Part shown: in pieces, positions 17,654-26,300 of the stretch
Numbering within the stretch: position 1 is the first letter of the stretch
How the letters are laid out: each line of letters starts with the position of its first letter
From: Chitinophaga ginsengisoli
GTDB taxonomy: Bacteria; Bacteroidota; Bacteroidia; Chitinophagales; Chitinophagaceae
Reading direction: 5' to 3'
Assembly: GCF_003014595.1 (NCBI RefSeq)
Contig: NZ_PYGK01000006.1
Location: 433,157 to 497,156 of the forward strand
DNA length: 64,000 bases
Position numbers and translations under genes: made by a program
Notes under the pieces: model-generated
Database searches by the model: none
What the model was told of the DNA's origin: nothing
Seen by the model: the letters and a program-made list of their open reading frames with translations, nothing else

Positions 17654-18107
17654 ATGCCCATAAAGGATAGATTTTCATCTACCTTTTTCCCATTTTGTCA
17701 TTAATTCCCTCAACAATTTGCGATATATCCGTTCGACTATTTTACTCCTATTTGAGGGCTTAAAATTGGGAATGCCGCTGGTTTTTAGTAGAAGATGACG
17801 AGAGCGAATACTATTTTAATATTTATTAAACTTAAATAGTTCCTAAGCTGTCAGTTGGGAATATATGAAGTACTTCTTGACTGCTCCTTTGTTATTGGCC
17901 CACGTCAACCTTATTTTTTAGCAGCATATTATAGTTTTCAAAATCTACAATTTCTTCCTTTTCTTCTGATTTCAGCGAGATTATGACCATTATACTTTTA
18001 CTTGTACAGGATGTAATTAATTGATTTACAGATATTTTTTAGCTTAATGCCAAACCAGGCTTTTCTTTTACTATTTTTGAACGGTTGAATCCTAATAACT
18101 AGCCACC
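17654..18107. other. AT-rich gene-free stretch downstream of ssrA
   Basis: About 450 bases, AT-rich and broken by stops in all frames. No second copy of the tmRNA 3' end (a possible island attachment site) was seen here. No clear promoter precedes the broken gene that follows. Confidence 0.6.
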
Positions 18108-19481
18108 ATGAAGTTGATTGATAACTAGGCCACCCGCTTATTTGATGCATTACAAGCTGTGTTAACAGACAATGCTGAAGTGCTTATCTGCGCCTCTTAT
18201 TTTAGTGTTAATGCACTGTTCGAGCTGGGTACCCTGCTAAAGAAGGCTTCACATATCCATATACTTCTAGATTGCCAAATGGATACAGAGGCTCGTTTCG
18301 GATATGATGCCTTGGAATGGCAACAATACCATGATGTAAAGGGAAAGCATAAGGCTGAAGCAGCCCTTGCCATTATTGAGGAAAAATGCTGCATAATGAC
18401 TGGTTACATAAACAAAAGCGGAAAAGTACAGGACACGTTAAAGGCAGATTTGCGTTCCGGTAATGTGCAGCTTCCTGCTGACCTGGATAACAATGTTAAA
18501 AGAAGTGTCATAGAAATACTGAAACAAACGTCCGGCAAACTGGAAATCAAAAGAAATGAAGAAAAGCAGGTAATACACGTCAATAAACAGGTACTGTTAA
18601 GCCCCGAGTTCAAAGAGCTCTGGAATAAAATAAAATACAAAACTACCTATGCTGTTGATTTTGATTCGGAGAGCCTCATTAAAGCTTGTCAGAAACAGAT
18701 AAGCGATAGACTAGTGGTGAGTCGTGGAAAGCTGGTATACGAAAAGGCTACCATCGATGTAACGAAAGGTGGCGTAGAGGTGAAGGGAACGCCCGAAACA
18801 GAGTATGGTGCCATAAACACAGAAGTGACGGTTTTACCAGATATTGTAAGCTATCTCCAAAACGAAACCCAACTTACCCGCAAAAGTATTGTAGCTATTT
18901 TGATGGGCTGCACCAATCTTCGCTATTTCAAGCTGAACCCGCAAAAATATATTGAGGGATGCATTGAAATCATCAATGAGCAAATGCGTCTGCACATAGT
19001 TGGCGGCATTGTGTACACCCGAATGGGAGAGCACGAAGTGTATAGCCAGGAACTGTTTCAGAACGAACAACTCACGGGTTATCTAAAAAACAATATGGTG
19101 GCAAGCACCAAGTCGCCCTACAAGCATGTGGTATACCAAAGTAATGTTGAATCTGATTTAACGAAGGAGTTTGAGAGAAACAACAATGTAAAAGTATATG
19201 CCAAGTTGCCCGGTTGGTTTCAGATCGATACCCCCTTAGGTAAGTACAACCCCGATTGGGCAGTGCTGTTTGATGTGGATGGTACAGAAAAGCTCTTCTT
19301 AGTGGTGGAAAGCAAAGGAACGATGGGCTTTGACTTTTTGCGTCCAGCCGAACAAGGTAAAATTGAGTGTGGCAAAAGGCATTTCCAGGAACTGGCGAGG
19401 AACACTGGCAGTAGGGTAAGCCTGGAGTACGTAAGCAATATGGAAGAATTTGTGACTAAAGTATTAGCGAAGGTGGATTAG
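18108..19481 (+). pseudogene. Decayed chimera: PLD-like helicase N-terminus joined to type III restriction Res C-terminus
   Basis: An ATG at 18108 opens MKLIDN and then meets an in-frame TAG (18126-18128). The same frame continues ATRLFDALQAVLTD and stays open to 19481 (a GTG at 18159 would give 440 residues). The first 50 or so residues look like the N-terminus of phospholipase-D-like/SNF2 helicases. From about residue 60 (YINKSGKVQDTLKADL, LSPEFKELWNKIKYKTTY, LTRKSIVAILMGCTNLRYF) to the end (KSPYKHVVYQSNVESDLTKE, NPDWAV...VVESKG nuclease motif) it resembles the C-terminal part of type III restriction Res subunits. The helicase motor with Walker motifs is absent and no Mod gene is nearby. 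I infer a deletion-fusion remnant, although the PD-(D/E)xK nuclease end is intact. Confidence 0.72.
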
Positions 19482-19916
19482 TATTTGAGTATTGCATTAT
19501 ACTACAATGGATATCGGGGGACAATACCGTATAAAAACACGCTGATGGGGAGTGTAACGTATTAAGCATTGGTATGTGATTGGCAATCGGACATCCAATG
19601 CTTCGTAATTTTAATACTAAATGCCTTTTGGAAACTCGTGGAAAATACATTTCTTTGTATATAATCTATATCTCTATACTGAATTGGATGTTTGAGATGT
19701 TGAAAAAAATCAGTGATTTTCATTTCATGCCAAGCTAATTAAAGACGTTGTACCCAAATTATTTTTTTTCATGGTGTAGTAGGATTCTAATAATTTCTTT
19801 AGGGGAAATGTTAACCAGTTCTCTACAGAATAAAATGCTTCGTTTGTTTACTAACGAAAAAGTTTTTTACGCTGGATCAGTATAGGAAGAAGGTGTTTTA
19901 AATGTTTTTTTAATCT
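19482..19916. other. Gene-free AT-rich stretch
   Basis: About 435 bases between the restriction remnant and the SpvB/RHS unit, with only short broken frames. No tRNA, terminator or insertion-sequence ends were recognised. Confidence 0.6.
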
Positions 19917-19947
19917 TTTGCTTAGCTCCCTGATACCTCTAATTTTA
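19917..19947 (+). promoter_or_regulatory. Promoter of the SpvB/RHS unit
   Basis: TTTG (19917-19920), 19 bases, then TAATTTTA (19940-19947), one mismatch from TAnnTTTG. The start codon at 19964 lies 16 bases on, so the leader would be very short. Confidence 0.5.
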
Positions 19948-19963
19948 GTAATGGATAATACCT

Positions 19964-22900
19964 ATGTATAAATTAAATCTCTTAACTGGAGTACTTCTAA
20001 TGATATTGAGTACTTCATTGGCACAGGTCAATCTTCCGACTGGTAAGGCCGAATTCAACTTCCCACTTTATAGTTACACCGATGGAAACAGACTATCGAC
20101 AGCTGTGAGTTTGAATTATACGGGTGGAAATGGCATCAAGGTAGACGAAATGGCTTCCAGTGTGGGACTCGGTTGGCAACTGCAATGCGGAGGGGTTATT
20201 TCACGGACAGCTATTGGCGATCCGGATGACCAGATAGGTCGTGAATTGCCGGACTATGATGCCATTGGTTATGGGCGAATGAAACATACTTATGAAAGGA
20301 ATTGCATGCCTATGTCCGGATGGGTACCGCTTTTGTCAACACCGGCGACATGGTTTAAGCATAACGCTCAAACAATTGCAGATAGAGAACAGGATCTGTT
20401 CACTTTCCGTTTTGGTGCTGAATCAGGAAGTTTTGTGATCGGAACCGATGGTTCTATACTTCCTGTTGAAGATACCCATCTCAAAATAGAGAAAGTTGAA
20501 GAAGACATGAGTGCCAATGGGATCATCACTACGATCAGCAAATTTGTTATCACTACTGAGTCTGGAATACAGTATGTGTTCAATGACAAGACGCTGAATA
20601 GGGTCATATCTTACTCAACCGGTATTCCTGTTCAGTTCTTTAAAGATGTTCCCTATGCGAATTGGACGTTTTTTTTGTCCAAAACAAGCTATAGGCTTTA
20701 TAATTATTATTCTGTCGATAACTGGTTGCTTACAGAGATCAATAATCCTATGACCGGAAAAAAGATCACATTCAACTATGATTCCTATACGCTTGATTAT
20801 ATCGCAGGAGAAGACGCTACACAATCTGTAGAGCAGGTAGATGCTTCCAATTCCAAAGAAGTGGTTCAATGGGTACAACGCCGGTTCAATGGAACGGTGA
20901 AGAGATTGAGAGCCATTCAATTACCTAATAATGCTGCTGTTAATTTTACCTATTACGATAATGACAGGGTCGATCTGGCTGGCGACAAAGCTTTAAAGCA
21001 GATTGCTATAATAGAGAATGGAGTGGAAAAATCCGGATATGTTTTTAATTACCAATATTTTTCTAAAGGTGTGATCAGGCCTTTTACCTATTCGTTTCCT
21101 GCCGATGAATCAGGCAATGCCAGATTAAGTCTGCAATCTGTTCAGCGTAAAGGTATGAATAACTATCTCGACAAGCCATATTCATTCTCTTATTTTATTT
21201 CAGACAATGTTTCCGGATGGGTACCACCGCGCATGTCTTCTTCGCAGGATCATTGGGGATATTATAATGGTATTGCCACCTATCCTTATGATAATAATTT
21301 CAACATTTATAAAAACTGCGAAAATCTTTTCAAAGAGCGGCAACGTTTCGTTAATGCCTCTGCAACAGCAAAAAACGGGTGTCTGAGAACAGTTACTTAT
21401 CCAACCGGGGGAACATTGAATTTTGAATATGAGTCAAACAGGGCTTATATCAATAATGCAGAAGTATTGGCAGCTGGCGTAAGAGTAAAAAAGATAACGC
21501 AGTCAGATGGAGTAGATGATACCAAACTTATCACTACTGAATATAAGTATGTAGATGAAGCCGGCCATCCTTCCAGCTGGGGATATGAAGCACCCCTTTA
21601 TAATAGAGATGCCAATTCCTTGCTGGTAGTACCTAAAGGCCTTGATTTCTATGTAGCAACTCTGGTATATAATATTATGCCGAACGTCATTTCCCAGGGA
21701 CTGATGCAAATGGGGCGTGCTACAGCCATAAAATCAGGTGAGATGGCCTCAAAATACGCAGGGGCAGCTTTACAGATCAACCTGCTCACTACAATTATCA
21801 CCTATATGGTGGGCAAGATCATTCAACCAGATGGTAATCAGGAAGTGTCAAAGACAACTGCTATTTCATACAGCAGTCATCCGGCTAAGGCAAATCTGTT
21901 GCCTTTCCTGTATAAACGGGTAGAGGTCTACAATGGTACGCAGGAATCCAATATTGGTAAAACGGTATTTACATTCACTTCTAATGAAGATTTTCCTTTG
22001 TTTGTACCCACGTTGGATGCACCTTATTCCAGCCGGTCAAGAGCGTTTCTGCCCGCCTATGGTTTGACTAAAGCATATAAGGTCTATAATAAATTGAATG
22101 AACCAGTATTGGAAGTCTATAATAAATATAATGTGCTTGTGCTGGAACATCCTACGGGGCTGCATGGCTCTATTAAATGTGTTCCTTCAATGATACTGAT
22201 CACCAACAATGATAATTTGGGTGCTTACATGAGCAGGATAGCGTTCTTTTCTGATGCCTATTACGCCATAACAGGACGCGTGGAAATGGAATATTCTGTT
22301 GAAAAAAAATATGGTATCGGCGACTATATTATGAACCGGACAGATTATACATATGATCCTAACTATTTTAATGTAAAGAAGATAACTACTACCGGCAGTA
22401 ATGGTGACATTACGGAAAAAAGGATCTATTATCCCTATGATTACAATATTGCCGGGCCTTTGAGCCAGATGAAAAGTAACAATATAATAGATGTACCGGT
22501 TTCCTCAGAAACATGGATCCTCAAGGCTGGCAGCCAGCAGTTGATGGTCGGCGCTCAGATCATGGATTATCAGCAGATCACAAATGGAGATTTTAAGCCT
22601 GTCAATGTATATAACCTGGTAACTGATAAACCTATTGACCAATCAATCGTAGGACAATTTGACGCCACTAAGTTGAAGTGGAAGGATGAATATTTTAAGA
22701 CTGACATTTCTTATAGTTATAATAGTAATGGAGATTTGAGCCAGATCGTAGAATATGGAACGGCTGGCTGTGTCTTAAAAGATGACAGGAGTGAGTCGGT
22801 GATCGCTACTGTTAAAAACGCCGGTTTGAACGATATTGCCTATTCAAGCTTTGAAGATGGTGCATTAGGAAATTGGCAGCTTTCATCTTCAGCGCCCTCT

Positions 22901-23350
22901 ATGATCATGACGGATGCAGATGCACCGACCGGAAAGAAAGTACTGTTGCTGTCTTCATCATCTACTCTTTCAAGATCAGGATTGACGCAGACGAAAGAAT
23001 ATATTCTGTCATATTGGTATAAAGGGGGCGCTGTGAACATTTCAGGAGGAACTGTAACAAGTTCAGTATCGGTAAAGACTGTCAATGGCTGGACTCTGAA
23101 CGTGCTGCGTGTAAGGTCAGCAAATAGTCTGACGATCACAGGGAGTGCTTATGTGGATGAACTGAGATTGTATCCTGCAGATGCCAAAATGGTGACCAGA
23201 TGCCATAATGAATTGATGAAGGTAGTTACTGAAACAGCTGCGGATAATAATTCTGTATATTATGAATATGATGAACTAGGTAGATTAAAGGCCACAAGAG
23301 ATGCTGACAAAAATATACGGGGCTTTTACGAATACAAAGATCATCAATAA
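19964..23350 (+). CDS. Secreted SpvB/TcB-like shell protein, partner of the RHS protein
   Basis: 1128 residues with a signal peptide (MYKLNLLTGVLLMILSTSLA). The N-terminal motif NLPTGKAEFNFPLYSYTDG followed by VSLNYTGGNGIKVDE and VGLGWQLQCGGVISR is the pattern of SpvB/TcB-like N-terminal regions in Bacteroidota. The C-terminal part has a jelly-roll-like segment (about 955-1080, starting YSSFEDGALGNWQ) and ends in a single YD repeat (YYEYDELGRLKATRDADKN). It ends 10 bases before the RHS start at 23361. By analogy with TcB/TcC cocoons, it and the next protein may jointly enclose the toxin tip; this is inference. No lipoprotein Cys or T9SS signal was seen, so the route beyond the periplasm is unknown. 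Confidence 0.78.
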   Translation: MYKLNLLTGVLLMILSTSLAQVNLPTGKAEFNFPLYSYTDGNRLSTAVSLNYTGGNGIKVDEMASSVGLGWQLQCGGVISRTAIGDPDDQIGRELPDYDAIGYGRMKHTYERNCMPMSGWVPLLSTPATWFKHNAQTIADREQDLFTFRFGAESGSFVIGTDGSILPVEDTHLKIEKVEEDMSANGIITTISKFVITTESGIQYVFNDKTLNRVISYSTGIPVQFFKDVPYANWTFFLSKTSYRLYNYYSVDNWLLTEINNPMTGKKITFNYDSYTLDYIAGEDATQSVEQVDASNSKEVVQWVQRRFNGTVKRLRAIQLPNNAAVNFTYYDNDRVDLAGDKALKQIAIIENGVEKSGYVFNYQYFSKGVIRPFTYSFPADESGNARLSLQSVQRKGMNNYLDKPYSFSYFISDNVSGWVPPRMSSSQDHWGYYNGIATYPYDNNFNIYKNCENLFKERQRFVNASATAKNGCLRTVTYPTGGTLNFEYESNRAYINNAEVLAAGVRVKKITQSDGVDDTKLITTEYKYVDEAGHPSSWGYEAPLYNRDANSLLVVPKGLDFYVATLVYNIMPNVISQGLMQMGRATAIKSGEMASKYAGAALQINLLTTIITYMVGKIIQPDGNQEVSKTTAISYSSHPAKANLLPFLYKRVEVYNGTQESNIGKTVFTFTSNEDFPLFVPTLDAPYSSRSRAFLPAYGLTKAYKVYNKLNEPVLEVYNKYNVLVLEHPTGLHGSIKCVPSMILITNNDNLGAYMSRIAFFSDAYYAITGRVEMEYSVEKKYGIGDYIMNRTDYTYDPNYFNVKKITTTGSNGDITEKRIYYPYDYNIAGPLSQMKSNNIIDVPVSSETWILKAGSQQLMVGAQIMDYQQITNGDFKPVNVYNLVTDKPIDQSIVGQFDATKLKWKDEYFKTDISYSYNSNGDLSQIVEYGTAGCVLKDDRSESVIATVKNAGLNDIAYSSFEDGALGNWQLSSSAPSMIMTDADAPTGKKVLLLSSSSTLSRSGLTQTKEYILSYWYKGGAVNISGGTVTSSVSVKTVNGWTLNVLRVRSANSLTITGSAYVDELRLYPADAKMVTRCHNELMKVVTETAADNNSVYYEYDELGRLKATRDADKNIRGFYEYKDHQ

Positions 23351-23360
23351 GATTAAAATT

Positions 23361-26300
23361 ATGAAACATCCCCGTATACTTAAAAGAAACATCGCCAAGA
23401 AGCTGGCTGGTCTTTATTTCATACTAATACTGCTGCTTGGTATCATAACTGCTGACCGCTCGTCTGCGCAAACATCATGTACCACCACCACAGGTGTGAT
23501 CGGCGATCTGTACGGTTTTCATTTATCCAGTTCAGAAACGGATGGTGCAAATAATTATTTCTGGTTTACAACTTCTGCCGGAGCCATACAGGGAGCGAAT
23601 ACAAACCGGGATGTGACTATAAAGTGGGTGGCTACCGGGACTGCAAATGTACAGGTGACATACAATAACAGGCAAGGTGCTCAGGTGGTGAAATGCTGGG
23701 TAGTAACAATATATCCCAAATTCCAGCCTGGAACGATCACTTCTTCTGTTACAACAGCAATCTATAATGAGGTGTTTTCTTATACTAATCTGGTTAACAG
23801 TACCGCTGCGTCAGGTGGTATCACCCAGGGCACATCAGGGCCTTATTATACCTATCAGTGGGAAAAATCAACTGATAATGTAAACTGGACGAAGATAGCC
23901 GGGGCTACTGATCTCAATTGTACTGGTAGTGATATAATGACAGTTAAGCAGTATTTCAGAAGGTCAGTTAATGGCGTCGGGTTTGGAGTATCAAATGTGA
24001 TCGCAGTTGATATTGTGCAACCATTTAAAGCAGGACGTATTTCTTCTTCTCAGAAAATAAGTGCGGGTACTACACCAGCCCAGCTGCTGGCCGCTACTGC
24101 TCCTTCAGGAGGTAACGGCACCTATACCTATCAATGGGAGAGTTCTGTTGATGATAATGTCTGGAATGCTATATCCGGAGCTACAGGAGCTTCATATCAG
24201 CCGGGAGGACTGTCCAGAACGACCTATTTCAGGCGCAAGGTAATGTCAGGAATTCAGTGGTTATATTCCAATACCCTTCAGATAATGGTGGATAATGGCA
24301 GCGGATTGAACACACCGGCCAATAACACATCTTCCACCACGGCAGTAAAGCAAAGCATACCTGCTTATAGTGGATTAAACCCTGACGCATTGGCCACTGT
24401 TAGCAGTTACAGCATCTCAAGGCCAGGAGTTAGCAGTGCTTCGCAGATCTCGGGGCTTGATGCTACAAAAGACTACAGTAAAGAGATCGTTTATCTGGAT
24501 GGTTTATCCAGACCGGTACAAAGTATATATTATAAGAATAGTTACAACGGCAAGGATGTAGCTGCGATAGATGTGTATGATGAGTATGGAAGGGAGCAGG
24601 TGCATCATCTGCCATATATAGCACCAACAGACGCAAGTAATGGCGGAAAATTCCGTACTGACGCTGCAATACAGCAACCGCAGTACTATAACACATTGAC
24701 GGGGAACCAGGACGACTATTATTATACAGTGGATCTTTTAGAAGAATCACCTGTTGCACGTAAGAGGAAGAGCATTCCGGCGGGCAAGAGCTTTGCCGGG
24801 AATAATAGTGGTACATCCGGTCAGTTCAGAGTTAATTATGACTATGACAATGTCAGGATCTGGACAGTGGGTGACAATGCCGGTGACATGCCATCCAGTA
24901 CAGCAATATATAGTAGCGGAACATTAGCGGTAAGCGTCCGGACTTATGCACATCATAACAAAGAATATCAGTTCACTGATAAGAGCGGCAAGGTTGTGAT
25001 GACGTCGGTCATGAATGATGCAGATAATGAAGGAGAAGGTTTGCGTACTTATTATGTCTATGATGATCTGGGAAATCTCCGTTATATTATACCTCCGCTT
25101 GCTGTGAAATATTGCAGCTCGTCAAATAACTGGGATTTTGCTGTATCCACGGTAAGCTCCAATATTTTAAAGGAGTTGTGCTTCAAGTACGTCTATGACG
25201 AAAAAGGTAGGGTAGTTGCAAAGGAAATACCGGGTGTGAATGGCCCTGTTTATCTCGTATATGATGTCAGGAACCGCCTTGTATTTGCACAGGATATTGG
25301 TTTGCGTAACCGGGGCTTAGGAGAATGGTACCTGTACTTTTATGATGGTCTGGACCGTCCGGTGATGACAGCCTTATACAAGAATCCGACGGCCACAAAA
25401 GAGAGCCTGCAAACTATGATGAACACAATAACAGGTGCTTCGATGGTTACATCGCCACTGGCTGCGGATCTAATTATAGATGGAAGTACTCCTTTTGCCT
25501 CCAACTATGTAGCTACGAATTCTATCACTTTTCTACCGGAATATACCAGCCCGGACAATGCGGGATTTACTGCGGAGATCGTTCCTGCCGGTACAGGTAT
25601 CATTGTGAATAATCCATCTGCGAATATTACAGGTTACGAGGCATTGCAAATTACTTATTATGATAATTATGATTGGAGCGGAGCGAAGACATTCAATACT
25701 TCATATTTACTGGATGCCGGTACAAACCCGAATCCGGTAGCTGTAAGTCCAGCCAAAAATTCACTGGGCAGACTAACAGGAACCAGAACAAAAGTGCTGG
25801 GTACAGACCAGTGGTTAAGTCATACCATTTACTACGATGATCATGGTAGGATTATTCAGGTAGCTGATGATAATATCTCCGGAGGTACTGATGTGGCCAC
25901 CAGGCAGTATGACTTTTCAGGAAAGACTTTGTCCACTTATTTATCTCACAAAAACCCCAAGAGCGCTGCAAACCCCGAAATACAACTACAGCGGCGTTAT
26001 GAATATACCAGTAACGGCTGGTTGTCGCGCATATACCAGACTATATTGAATAGTAGCAATGCGCAGCCCAAGCTCCTGTCAGAATTTACCTATGATGAAG
26101 CAGGACGTATTAAGACGAGTACTTTGGGTGCATTGGAAACAATGAATTATGATTATACTTTACATGGCCAGCTGAAGGGAATCAATGCGGAATATGCCAG
26201 AAATAAAAGCACCAACCATTACTTCGGAATGGAGTTATTTTATGAGAATGGGTTTTCTGCACCGCGTCTGGATGGAAATACATCGGGAGTTACCTGGAGG

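Noticed and set aside
17394..17661. Minus-strand open frames reading GVGGNRTRVQTYSPKAF and SRRESNPRPN
   Set aside because: They lie antisense to the tmRNA tRNA-like end and are a well-known false protein.
17654..18107. Search for a duplicated tmRNA 3' end as an attachment site
   Set aside because: No second copy of the TTCGATTCCCGCC region was found, so an integration site at ssrA is not demonstrated.
23301..23360. Earlier start for the RHS protein
   Set aside because: It would overlap the previous gene by 50 bases and put about 20 residues in front of a good signal peptide; ATG 23361 is preferred.
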